DNA from: an uncultured Clostridia bacterium
GTDB taxonomy: Bacteria; Bacillota; Clostridia; Christensenellales; UBA1242
Length of the DNA: 39,256 nt
Direction: 5' to 3'
Assembly: GCA_948434855.1 (NCBI GenBank)
Contig: CAOJFR010000009.1
Coordinates: 1-39,256 of the forward strand
Positions 8,267 to 16,816 of the stretch are shown one piece after another (position 1 is the first letter of the stretch; each line of letters begins with the position of its first letter). The position numbers were made by a program, and so were the translations under genes. The notes under the pieces are model-generated. The model saw only the letters and a program-made list of their open reading frames with translations, ran no database searches and was not told the DNA's origin.

Positions 8267-8698
8267 ATGACTGAGTTTCAAGAAAGATTAACTGAATTAT
8301 TAGAAGATAATAATTTATAAAGAAAAAAGTTTGCAAATAATATAAATAAACAATTCTCAACAATAAATGAATACTTTTTAAATGATTATTATCCACAAAT
8401 TAATCTAGCAATAACAATAGCAAATTATTTTAATGTTTCCTTAGATTATTTATTTGGTTTATCAGATATAAAAGAAAAAACCAATTTAAACAATAAACCA
8501 TTTTTTGAAAATTTCAATGAACTGGTCAAATCAAACAAAAAGTCTATTTCAGAAACAATGACTGAAATGAATTTTAACGAATCAAATTATTATAGATGGA
8601 AAAAAGGTTTAATACCAAAAACTGTTAACTTATTAACCATTGCAAAATATTTTGATATTTCATTAGACTATTTAGTTGGCAGAAGTGATAAACAATAA
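8267..8698 (+). pseudogene. Two-domain XRE regulator interrupted by an in-frame TAA
   Basis: From the ATG at 8267 the frame reads 17 codons to a TAA at 8318-8320, then continues open for 125 residues to the TAA at 8696. Ignoring the first stop, the 143-residue product is two tandem XRE-like units. The first runs to IANYFNVSLDYLFGLSD, the second ends IAKYFDISLDYLVGRSD; both have the typical 'DYLxGxSD' end. The interrupted site reads NNL-stop-RKKFA where a glutamine (CAA to TAA) would fit. A weak GGGG lies upstream. No new start follows closely, so the gene is probably dead, or the stop is a sequencing error. A strong terminator follows at 8702. Confidence 0.75.
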
Positions 8699-8701
8699 TA
8701 T

Positions 8702-8754
8702 AAAAAATTCTAGACAAAAGTGTAGTAAATCTACATAGATGTCTAGAATTTTTT
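8702..8754. terminator. Long bidirectional terminator
   Basis: A 15-bp perfect stem (8702-8716 with 8740-8754, core TTCTAGACA/TGTCTAGAA) with an inner TGTAG/CTACA hairpin. T-runs follow on both strands, so it ends both the XRE pseudogene and pfkA. Confidence 0.9.
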
Positions 8755-8777
8755 TATAAACGCATGAAATTTTTATG

Positions 8778-9734
8778 TTAAAAGCTTAGGCGAACTGCAA
8801 GATTATATTCAGCCATATTAAACTTTCTTGAACCATGAAGAGCAGTCTCAATGTCCACAAAAACATATTTTCCGCCTTTAAGTCCAACAACTCCACAGTT
8901 TCCGTTATAAAGTTCTTGAACTGCTCTAGAACCACAGTTTGTTGCAAGGTTTCTGTCAAAAGCGGTTGGTTTTCCACCTCTTTGAACATGACCCAAAATA
9001 ACCGACCTGCATTCAATTCCACATTTAACAGAAATCATTTTTGCAAGGTCTGTTGGGTCACAAACGTGCTCAGACAAAACAATAATGCTGCATTCTTTTT
9101 TATGATTTCTTGCATTCACAAGTTTGTCGCAAACTTCATCAATGCTCCACTTAACTTCAGGGACCAAAATAACATCGGCACCAGAAGCAAGCCCAGCACT
9201 CATTGCAATATCTCCACAACCCGCCCCCATTGTTTCAACAATAGAAACTCTGTCATGAGAAACCGATGTATCCCTAACATTGTTAATTAGGTCAACAACT
9301 GTGTTAACTGCCGTATCAAAGCCAATGGTATAATCAGTATAAAACAAATTGTTATCAATCGTTCCAGGAACACAGGCACACAAAATGCCACGATTAATCA
9401 GTTCCCTAGCCCCCCTAAAAGAGCCATCGCCACCAATAACAACCACGCCCTCAATTCCGTGTTTTTTAAGGTTTTGAACTGCAATGTCAACGCCCGAGCT
9501 TGTCATAAACTCTTTGCATCTAGCAGTTTTAAGAACTGTTCCACCCATCTGAATAATGTTTCCAACACTTCTTTCATCCAAAAGCTTAATGTCGTCTTCA
9601 ATTAGTCCTGCATAGCCCCTGCGAATGCCATAAACCTTAATGCCCAATGAAATGCCATATCTAACAACGGCTCTTATGCAAGCATTCATTCCAGGGCTAT
9701 CTCCTCCACTGGTCAAAACCGCAATACTATTCAT
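8778..9734 (-). CDS. pfkA: 6-phosphofructokinase, with unusual active-site residues
   Basis: Phosphorylates fructose 6-phosphate in glycolysis. The 318-residue length is standard and the residue numbers appear to match E. coli PfkA. GGDSPGMN (10-17), R72, GGDGS (101-105, the ATP-type glycine at 104), the base D127 in PGTID, R154, R162, the E in LSEH and GHVQRGGKPTAFDR are all present. Two positions differ: the usual IDND reads IDNN (N129), and the usual MGR reads MGA (A171). The frame extends to 9785, but the ATG at 9734 has AAAGGAG and fits the family. It follows dnaE, as in other Clostridia; pyk, often next, is not here. Confidence 0.93.
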   Translation of the reverse strand: MNSIAVLTSGGDSPGMNACIRAVVRYGISLGIKVYGIRRGYAGLIEDDIKLLDERSVGNIIQMGGTVLKTARCKEFMTSSGVDIAVQNLKKHGIEGVVVIGGDGSFRGARELINRGILCACVPGTIDNNLFYTDYTIGFDTAVNTVVDLINNVRDTSVSHDRVSIVETMGAGCGDIAMSAGLASGADVILVPEVKWSIDEVCDKLVNARNHKKECSIIVLSEHVCDPTDLAKMISVKCGIECRSVILGHVQRGGKPTAFDRNLATNCGSRAVQELYNGNCGVVGLKGGKYVFVDIETALHGSRKFNMAEYNLAVRLSF

Positions 9735-9756
9735 AAAAATCTCCTTTAACAAATTT

Positions 9757-9785
9757 ATATTATTAGTTTTGCTTAAAAAAAGCAA
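9757..9785 (-). promoter_or_regulatory. Candidate pfkA promoter
   Basis: TTGCTT (9785-9780), 17 bases, TAATAT (9762-9757) on the minus strand, in the 56 bases between dnaE and pfkA. pfkA may also be read through from dnaE, since no convincing terminator separates them. Confidence 0.4.
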
Positions 9786-9790
9786 CTAAA

Positions 9791-12700
9791 TTAAATAATC
9801 TTAATATTTTCGCTACCAATAACACTTGCAAGCTCAGCTTCAAGAGCCCTGCAAGGGTCAACCAAAGTTTTAAGGTCATAAAGCTTTCCGCCATGCTGAA
9901 CAAATACACAGCTATTTCCAGGATAACTTGAAAGAATTGAGCTAACACCATCAATCTTATTTTTGTTGCCAAGGTCAAATTTTAAATAGACCTTACGAAT
10001 AACTTCAGCAACCTGTTCTTCACCAAAAACTTCTTTTTCTGTTTGCTTAACAACAGGTTCTTCTTGTTTTGTGTCCAAAAATTCAAACTTTTCACAAATA
10101 ATAATTGGCCTGTCGCCCACCCTTATAGATACTTTTCCATTAATGTGAACAATACGATCAGTTTCAAGTTCGCTAGCCAGTTGAACATAATATTTGTTAA
10201 AAATCATGCACTCAAATTCGCCATAAATGTCTTCTATGGTAATTATTGCCATAGGCTTGTTGCCCTGCTTTGTCATAATTTTATGAACATCAGAAATTAT
10301 GCCTCCGCATTCAACAATCATGCCATCCTGAACATCGCTCATTTCATCATTTTGGTTATCATAATCTTCTGTGCCGTCATCATTAGCATCAGAAAACATT
10401 GAAGAGTTAAAGTTATAGTTCACCATCTTTGACAAATAGCTGTCAAGCGGGTTACCAGAAATATAAATACCACAAACTTCCTTCTCTTTTTTAAGCCTTT
10501 CCATTTCAGTATATTCGTTAAGGTTAGGATAGTTGATAGTAAATGATTCTTCCTCTCCCATAAGCTCGCCAAACATAGAAAATTGTCCAGTAATTTTTGA
10601 CTTAGCATCTTTTGCTGCACAGGCCATTGCGTTTTCATAAACATTAATAAGCTGGCATCTGTTTTTGCCAAAGCAATCAAAGGCTCCCGAATAAATAAAG
10701 CCCTCAATAAGTCTTTTGTTTAAGCCAAATTCAACTGTACGTGACAAAAAGTTTTCAAGCGACTTATAGTTTCCATTTTTTTCTCTTTCAGAAATTATCT
10801 GGTCACAAATTGCACTTCCAATTCCCTTAATTGCACAAAGTCCAAATCTAATGGTGTCGCCCTTAACCGAAAACATGGTTTTAGATTCATTAATATCTGG
10901 AGGCAAAAGCTCAATTCCAACACTCTTTGCATAAGCAAGATATTTTTTAAGGTCATCAGACTTATTAATTCTGTTATTAAGAGTTGCCGTCAAAAACTCT
11001 GGCTTATAATAATATTTCAGCCAAGCGGTTTGATAAGTAACATAAGAATATGCCGCTGCATGTGACTTGTTAAACGCATAAGAACCAAACTTTTCCATTT
11101 TGTCCCAAAGCTCGTTTGCAACTTTTTCAGGAACCCCATTTTTAACGCAACCAACAACTGCTGGTTTGCCCAAAATTGATTCACAGCCATGCACAAAAAC
11201 CTTTCTTTCTGCTTGAAGGTCCTTAAGTTTTTTCTTACCCATCATTTTTCGCACAGCATCTGCACGAGCCAGTGTATAGCCTGCAAGTTCCTGAACAATT
11301 TTCATAACCTGCTCTTGATAAACAATAACGCCATATGTATAGTTCAAAACTGGTTCAAGCCTAGGGTCAACATATTTAACATCTTTAGGGTGATGTTTGT
11401 TGTGAACAAAGTCAGGGATGGTATCCATAGGCCCAGGACGATAGAGTGAAACTCCCGCAACAATATCTTCCAAACAAGTTGGCTTAAGGTCTCTTAAGAA
11501 TTTCTGAAAGCCACCACTCTCCAGCTGAAAAACAGCAGTTGTGTCGCCAGACGATAACATTTTAAACACATCTGGGTCATCATAGGTGTTTTTATCAAAA
11601 TCAATTTCTATGCCACGATTTTCCTTAACATATTCAATGGCATATTTAATATCGGACAAGTTGCTTAAGCCCAAAAAGTCCATTTTAAGGTGTCCCAAAT
11701 GCTCCATTTGTCCGCCATTATATTGTGTTGTAAGCTCGTCGCCAGACCTAGACAATGGAACATATTCATCAAGTGGTCCCCTTCCAATAATAACGCCACA
11801 AGGGTGCACTGATGTCTGCCTTGGCATATCCTCAAGCTTAATAGCAATATCAATAACTTCCTTAAGCTGTGGATTGTTGTTATAAATATCAATAAGTTCT
11901 GGCACTGCATAATCCACACCAAAATCTTTATCACCAGGCTTTGCCTCATAAAATCCAAAAGCCTTTTTCAAAATATATGGTCTTTTAATATTGTTAGGAA
12001 TTGCCTTAGTAATTTTGTCGGTTTCGCTATAAGGCACTTTAAGAACTCTTCCAACATCTTTAATGGCATTTTTTGCAGCCATCATGCCAAGGGTAATAAT
12101 TTTAATAACTCTGTCTTCACCATACTTTTCTCTAACATATCCAATAACATCTTGCCTGCGAGAATCTTCAAAGTCAACATCAAAATCTGGAGCTGAAACT
12201 CTGTCTGGGTTTAAAAACCTTTCAAAGAAAAGTCCAAATCTAAGCGGATCAAGCTGAGTAATGCCCATAAGATATGCAATAACAGAGCCCGCACCAGAAC
12301 CTCTTCCAGGGCCAACCGAAATACCCATTTTTCTTGCTGCATTAATATAATCCCAAACAATAAGATAATATTCAATAAAGCCCATTCTAGAAATAACACC
12401 AAGCTCATACTCAATTCTGTCCGTAAGCTCTTTTGTAACAACAGGATAATGTTTTTTAACGCCCTCATCAATAATTTTTCTAATATAGGTCATAGGGTCG
12501 TCGCCATTTTCAGGAATATATCGTGGAAAAAGATAGTGACCATATTCAAAATTATAGTTACACTTATCCATAATTTCCAAGGTGTTTGCAAGGCTTTCTT
12601 CTTCAAAAATCTTTTGCATTTCCTCATAGGTTTTAAAATAAAACTCGTCAGTTTCAAACTTCATTCTGTCGGGATCATCATAAGTTTTGCGCATATTAAC

Positions 12701-13540
12701 GCACATCAAAATATCCTGAGACACTGCATCTTCTTTTAAAAGATAGTGAACGTCGTTTGTTGCAACTGTTTTAACTCCAATTTTTTTCGCAAGGCTATAA
12801 AGCTTTGGAAGCACATATTTTTCTTCCTTAAGACCGTGGTCTTGCACTTCAATATAAAAGTCTCCCGCTGCAAACATATTCTTAAGACGCAAAGCCATTT
12901 TTTCAGCCTCATCGTCAAAGTTTTCAAGCAAAAGTTGTGGAATAGTTCCAGCAATACACGCAGAAAGACATATTAAGCCTTCGCTATACTGCTCAAGAAG
13001 AGTATAGTCAATTCTTGGCTTAAAGTGAAAGCCATCTCTAAATGCAATGGCGTTTAGCTTAGAAATATTTTCATAGCCCTTTTCATTTTTAACAAGCAAA
13101 ATAAGGTGTTGCAGTTTTTCTCTGCCCTCTTTATTTTTATAATCTTTGCAAACATAAAATTCGCAACCAAGAATCGGCTTAACAATAGGTTTTCCATGTT
13201 CTTTATAATAGCCCTCATCAAGAGCCACACACGCATCAAAAAATGTTACTGCACCATACATATTGCCGTGGTCTGTAATTGCCACAGCTCTCATGCCAAG
13301 TTCTTTTGCTTTTTTTACCAAGCTGTCAATTCTTGTTGCTCCATCTAAAAGTGAAAACTCTGAGTGCAAGTGAAGGTGCACAAAATTTTTCTCATCAACA
13401 AAAGAACGCATAGCTTGGTGCGGACGCCTTAAACTTTTTCTTATTAAAACTTCTTGTAAAAACTTTTTTCCTTTTTCGTCAGTGGCAAATTTATGCCCAC
13501 GAACAAGCGAATATAAAAGCGGTGAATATTTATTTTTCAT
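9791..13540 (-). CDS. dnaE: DNA polymerase III alpha subunit (DnaE type)
   Basis: Replicative polymerase subunit of the C family, 1249 residues. Domains in order: an N-terminal extension of about 50 residues, a PHP domain opening FVHLHLHSEFSLLDGAT with ITDHGNMYG, the polymerase core with GPGRGSGAGSVIAY and the catalytic aspartates in PDFDVDFEDSRR, the fingers with FNKSHAAAYSYVTYQTAWLK, helix-hairpin-helix residues near ALCAIKGIG, and a C-terminal OB fold (MIVECGGIISDVHKIMTK). The start is one of two adjacent ATGs; 13540 gives the better distance from AGGGGA. It overlaps whiA by 11 bases, so the extension is translationally coupled to whiA. An internal ATG at 13411 would remove the extension but has no ribosome site. 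Confidence 0.95.
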   Translation of the reverse strand: MKNKYSPLLYSLVRGHKFATDEKGKKFLQEVLIRKSLRRPHQAMRSFVDEKNFVHLHLHSEFSLLDGATRIDSLVKKAKELGMRAVAITDHGNMYGAVTFFDACVALDEGYYKEHGKPIVKPILGCEFYVCKDYKNKEGREKLQHLILLVKNEKGYENISKLNAIAFRDGFHFKPRIDYTLLEQYSEGLICLSACIAGTIPQLLLENFDDEAEKMALRLKNMFAAGDFYIEVQDHGLKEEKYVLPKLYSLAKKIGVKTVATNDVHYLLKEDAVSQDILMCVNMRKTYDDPDRMKFETDEFYFKTYEEMQKIFEEESLANTLEIMDKCNYNFEYGHYLFPRYIPENGDDPMTYIRKIIDEGVKKHYPVVTKELTDRIEYELGVISRMGFIEYYLIVWDYINAARKMGISVGPGRGSGAGSVIAYLMGITQLDPLRFGLFFERFLNPDRVSAPDFDVDFEDSRRQDVIGYVREKYGEDRVIKIITLGMMAAKNAIKDVGRVLKVPYSETDKITKAIPNNIKRPYILKKAFGFYEAKPGDKDFGVDYAVPELIDIYNNNPQLKEVIDIAIKLEDMPRQTSVHPCGVIIGRGPLDEYVPLSRSGDELTTQYNGGQMEHLGHLKMDFLGLSNLSDIKYAIEYVKENRGIEIDFDKNTYDDPDVFKMLSSGDTTAVFQLESGGFQKFLRDLKPTCLEDIVAGVSLYRPGPMDTIPDFVHNKHHPKDVKYVDPRLEPVLNYTYGVIVYQEQVMKIVQELAGYTLARADAVRKMMGKKKLKDLQAERKVFVHGCESILGKPAVVGCVKNGVPEKVANELWDKMEKFGSYAFNKSHAAAYSYVTYQTAWLKYYYKPEFLTATLNNRINKSDDLKKYLAYAKSVGIELLPPDINESKTMFSVKGDTIRFGLCAIKGIGSAICDQIISEREKNGNYKSLENFLSRTVEFGLNKRLIEGFIYSGAFDCFGKNRCQLINVYENAMACAAKDAKSKITGQFSMFGELMGEEESFTINYPNLNEYTEMERLKKEKEVCGIYISGNPLDSYLSKMVNYNFNSSMFSDANDDGTEDYDNQNDEMSDVQDGMIVECGGIISDVHKIMTKQGNKPMAIITIEDIYGEFECMIFNKYYVQLASELETDRIVHINGKVSIRVGDRPIIICEKFEFLDTKQEEPVVKQTEKEVFGEEQVAEVIRKVYLKFDLGNKNKIDGVSSILSSYPGNSCVFVQHGGKLYDLKTLVDPCRALEAELASVIGSENIKII

Positions 13541-14504
13541 CATCTTCCCCTAATTCATTTGCTAGCATTAAAATTTTATTAAAACGTTGAGCGAGTGCCC
13601 CTTTGCTAATTTTATTTTCAAGCACATTAAGCAGGTCGTTTAATGAGCTTTGAGGATTTGCAAGCCTTGCAAGAGCCGCTTCAGCAAGAGTATCTGGCAA
13701 ATTTTCAAGTCCAATAGTATTTTGCAAGGTTTCAATCGCCTTAATTTGCTTAACGGCTGCAATGGCAGCCTTGTCTGCATTTGCGCTATAGCAGTTCATC
13801 TGGCGATTAGTGTTGTTGCTCATATCCCTGCTAACTTTTTCACTTAAAAGATTAAGCACAACCTTGCTACATCCAAACAAAGAAAGCACATCGCAAATTG
13901 AGTCACTGTTTTTAAGATAAACCACATATTGGTCATTTCTCTGAACCTTTTTTGGAAAAATATCAAATGAAGAAAATATTTCAGAAACAATCTCTGCCTG
14001 AGATTCACTGCTAAGCACCACTTCAAAATGATAGCCATAGGTTCGCTTGTCAAGATTCTCAGAGCCAGAAGGAACACTCACTGTTCCACTGCCAAAAAAT
14101 ATGCCAATCAAAAATGCCGTCATCTGTTCCCTAGATTTCAAATACGATTTGTCTCCCACCTCAGAAATTGAGTTGTGACCGTCTTCATTAACAATAATTC
14201 CAAGGTCCGATAAAATGTATTCATTTGCCTCACCTTCAACTGAAAGTTCATAGCGTTCTTTTTGTTTAAAGTTTTTCACAACTTTAATAATATTAACCTT
14301 TGTGTTAACAAAACATTTTTCAATTTGCTGTTTCAAAAACAGCATAACATTCTCATTTTCATTAGACGCCACAAAAGAAAATTTTCCGCCTGAAATTATC
14401 AAACTGCCAGAGGAAAGAATAATGCCCTGAATCACGCTTTTTGAGCACATATTAAAATTATACTTCTTCAAAATCTCATCTTTAACGGTTTTAGAAAACG
14501 ACAT
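13530..14504 (-). CDS. whiA: Sporulation/division regulator WhiA
   Basis: DNA-binding protein conserved in Gram-positive bacteria, tied to cell division and chromosome segregation in Bacillus and to sporulation in Streptomyces. The 324-residue product has the N-terminal WhiA segment MSFSKTVKDEIL, a central LAGLIDADG-like homing-nuclease fold that has lost catalysis (MTAFLIGIFFGSGTVSVPS), and a C-terminal HTH (LPDTLAEAALARLANPQSSL through KISKGALAQRFNKI). The ATG at 14504 has AGGTGG five bases upstream, better than a start at 14522. It has its own promoter 18 bases upstream and is coupled to dnaE. The usual upstream partners rapZ and yvcK are absent. Confidence 0.95.
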   Translation of the reverse strand: MSFSKTVKDEILKKYNFNMCSKSVIQGIILSSGSLIISGGKFSFVASNENENVMLFLKQQIEKCFVNTKVNIIKVVKNFKQKERYELSVEGEANEYILSDLGIIVNEDGHNSISEVGDKSYLKSREQMTAFLIGIFFGSGTVSVPSGSENLDKRTYGYHFEVVLSSESQAEIVSEIFSSFDIFPKKVQRNDQYVVYLKNSDSICDVLSLFGCSKVVLNLLSEKVSRDMSNNTNRQMNCYSANADKAAIAAVKQIKAIETLQNTIGLENLPDTLAEAALARLANPQSSLNDLLNVLENKISKGALAQRFNKILMLANELGEDDEK

Positions 14505-14521
14505 ATTCCCACCTAAGTTCA

Positions 14522-14550
14522 ATTATAATAATTTTTAAATATAAATTCAA
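14522..14550 (-). promoter_or_regulatory. whiA promoter
   Basis: TTGAAT (14550-14545), 17 bases, perfect TATAAT (14527-14522) on the minus strand, directly after the T-run of the upstream terminator. The leader before the ATG at 14504 is about ten bases and holds the ribosome site. Confidence 0.75.
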
Positions 14551-14554
14551 TAAA

Positions 14555-14578
14555 AAAATGTCAAATTAATGACATTTT
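14555..14578 (-). terminator. Terminator after the PHP gene
   Basis: On the minus strand AAAATGTCA pairs with TGACATTTT around TTAATT and runs into TTTTTTT. It separates the murB-PHP unit from whiA-dnaE. Confidence 0.9.
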
Positions 14579-14588
14579 ATAAATTCGT

Positions 14589-15887
14589 TTATTTATTATC
14601 ATCATCTGAAGTAAACCTAGAAAAATCCAAAAATGTGCCTTTGCCCGTTTTTTTAGGCACCTTAGTATTCTTTTTTTCACTAAAGGTCACATTTTCTGTG
14701 GTTTCCACTTCACTTAAGTTGTCTGTTGTTTCACTCTGATTATCAACTTTTTCAGATGACATAAAGGTTTTTTCTGGTTCAAAAGGCTTATCTTCTTCAA
14801 CGCTATCAAAAGCTTGGGGTTGATTTTCCTCTGCCTGATTTTCAGTTAAAGAATCAGAAAAATTATTTATTGCCTTCAAAAACTCTTCAGTTTCATATTG
14901 CGAATCTTTCTCTGTCTCTGCAAGTTTTGCATCAAACCAATCGGTCTTAATCTTGCTTGCAGGCACAATTTCTTTCGGCTTAACATATCTAAAGCCTTGT
15001 TCTTTTGCAATTTTTTCAAGTTCAGCCTCTGTGTTTTCATTAAGTCTAGAAACACCAATAGGCACTTCCTCTTCATTAACTGTTTCATTATCAACAACTG
15101 TCGGCTTAATGGTTCTCTTTTGCTTAGCCTTAAATTCCTCATAAAGCAAATTAAGTTCTCTGTGTTCTTCGGTCATCTCTTCATAAGAAAACTCAATGTT
15201 TGCAATACGCTCTGTAGGAATATTATATTTTTCAACAATTCTTAAAGCTTTGTCCACATTTCCAATATCATCCCTGCAATGCGCATCAGAAGACAAAATA
15301 AACGAACATCCACTAGAAAGCAATGCTTGCATTTGCTCTGCATTCCAATCTGTGTGACGATTATTAATTTCAACCAAAACGCCTTTGTCCGCACAAGCCT
15401 TGCCAATTTTAAAAAGGTCAGTTGAAAGCACAGAATCAAGATGAGTAACAATAGAAATTGGATATTTCTTAATGGCATTAACAAATGCATTAGTAGCCTT
15501 TTCTTTAGCCTCATCAGTTTTTTTCTGACCGCCAAAATAGCCCGCAAAATCTGTTTTAATCATTCTGTGATAGCCAGCAATCAAAATATCAATCAAAGCC
15601 ATAGTTTCAGAGTCAACATCAAGCGTTCCATCCTCAGAAATAATGTTTGCCTCAATTCCAAGCAAAATTTTGGTTTTAGACATCTGATTAAGGTCATTAA
15701 TAGTAAGCCTTGCATCATAAAGCTTGTCTTTGCTGGTTCTAAAGAGATGTTTAAATCCATGGTCAGTAATTGCAAGCTCTTGAAGTCCAAGCTCATTTGC
15801 CTTATAAACCATGCTCATAATAGAATCTTTACCATGAAAAAATCTGCTGTGCTTAGAATGTGTATGTAGGTCTGCTAAAAGTTTCAT
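14589..15887 (-). CDS. PHP-domain phosphoesterase with long acidic tail
   Basis: Predicted metal-dependent phosphoesterase. The first ~240 residues form a PHP domain: DLHTHSKHS (6-14), AITDHGFKH, GIEANI, VTHLDS and SSDAHCRDD supply the metal-binding His/Asp set of the YcdX-like group. The remaining ~190 residues are charged and low in complexity (many E, K, N, T), with no recognisable fold. The family is usually about 240 residues, so the tail is unusual. The ATG at 15887 precedes MKLLADLHTHS with GGAAAGAGA upstream; the frame extends to 15932. It overlaps the 3' end of murB by 35 bases, matching the clostridial murB-PHP order. A terminator follows the stop. Confidence 0.85.
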   Translation of the reverse strand: MKLLADLHTHSKHSRFFHGKDSIMSMVYKANELGLQELAITDHGFKHLFRTSKDKLYDARLTINDLNQMSKTKILLGIEANIISEDGTLDVDSETMALIDILIAGYHRMIKTDFAGYFGGQKKTDEAKEKATNAFVNAIKKYPISIVTHLDSVLSTDLFKIGKACADKGVLVEINNRHTDWNAEQMQALLSSGCSFILSSDAHCRDDIGNVDKALRIVEKYNIPTERIANIEFSYEEMTEEHRELNLLYEEFKAKQKRTIKPTVVDNETVNEEEVPIGVSRLNENTEAELEKIAKEQGFRYVKPKEIVPASKIKTDWFDAKLAETEKDSQYETEEFLKAINNFSDSLTENQAEENQPQAFDSVEEDKPFEPEKTFMSSEKVDNQSETTDNLSEVETTENVTFSEKKNTKVPKKTGKGTFLDFSRFTSDDDNK

Positions 15888-16773
15888 AATCTCTTTCCAC
15901 CTTTTCAACTTCTGGGATAAGAGCAACTCCAAATTGCTTTAAAACAGCATTTTCAACCAAAGACGAAAGTCTCAAAAAATCGCTAACATTTCCATTTTTG
16001 TCATTAATAAAAAAGTTAGAATGTTTGCTAGCCACAACAAGTCCACCAACTCTCGTTCCCTTAAGCCCCGAGCGTTCAATATAAAATCCTGCAGATTTGC
16101 CATTAACACGCCTATAAACCGACCCAAGAGAGAGCCCACTTGGCTGGGTGCTGTTTCTTATATAAGTATACTCATTATACAAATTTATTATATCATACTC
16201 TTTTTTATTTTCAAACAAAAAAGTTGCACTTAAAACAACAATTCCCCTAAGGCTAGAATAGTGATAATCAAACTTAATCTGACTTTTTTTAAGTTCGCAA
16301 ACTCTGCCATTATAAAACACTTGCATAGAAACCAGCCTGTCAGAAATCTGATATCCAAACGCCCCAGCATTGTTTCTTATTGCACCTCCAACGGTGGCAG
16401 GAATCCCCACAAGACCTTCCATTCCAGAAAGACCATTTTTTTTTGCAAATTCACAAAGCTTAGTAAGCATAGTGCCAGCAGACACCGAAACCAAATTTCC
16501 CCTAGCATCAATCTCATCTTGCATCTTGCTAGTCAAAATAACACAGTCTGCAACTGTGTCAACAAAAAGCATATTGCTTAAATTTCCAGCAACAATATAA
16601 ACTAGTTTATTTTGAAACAAAAAAGTTAAAAGTTTAGTCAAACTTTTAATCGTTTTTGGAAATATAACTATATTAATTTTACATCCAAGACGTATGGATG
16701 AAAGCAAACTAATGTCGTAATTTTCATGATATTCAATTTCATTTTTATCCAAAAAAGTTATTAGTTTTTCCAC
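15853..16773 (-). CDS. murB: UDP-N-acetylenolpyruvoylglucosamine reductase
   Basis: FAD- and NADPH-dependent second step of UDP-MurNAc synthesis for peptidoglycan. With a GTG start at 16773 the product has 306 residues, the usual length of the short (type II) MurB; GGGAG lies eight bases upstream. A longer frame to a TTG at 16824 lacks a ribosome site and would overlap the previous gene. FAD-binding residues are in GLSGMEGLVGIPATVGGAIRNNAGAFG (in part), the proton-donating serine in LSLGSVYRRV, and the late catalytic glutamate in LIPEVEKV. It lies 43 bases after the binding-protein-like gene and overlaps the PHP gene. Confidence 0.94.
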   Translation of the reverse strand: MEKLITFLDKNEIEYHENYDISLLSSIRLGCKINIVIFPKTIKSLTKLLTFLFQNKLVYIVAGNLSNMLFVDTVADCVILTSKMQDEIDARGNLVSVSAGTMLTKLCEFAKKNGLSGMEGLVGIPATVGGAIRNNAGAFGYQISDRLVSMQVFYNGRVCELKKSQIKFDYHYSSLRGIVVLSATFLFENKKEYDIINLYNEYTYIRNSTQPSGLSLGSVYRRVNGKSAGFYIERSGLKGTRVGGLVVASKHSNFFINDKNGNVSDFLRLSSLVENAVLKQFGVALIPEVEKVERDYETFSRPTYTF

Positions 16774-16816
16774 AAAATTTTCTCCCGAAAGCAAATGTTG
16801 CCAGAAAAACTTTCCG

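Noticed and set aside
8267..8698. TAA at 8318 read as an amino acid (recoded stop)
   Set aside because: Many intact genes here end in TAA (galE, rpmE, whiA, uvrC), and RF1 is normal; a nonsense mutation is simpler.
13412..13540. dnaE starting at the internal ATG 13411
   Set aside because: It has no ribosome site, whereas 13540 has AGGGGA and overlaps whiA.
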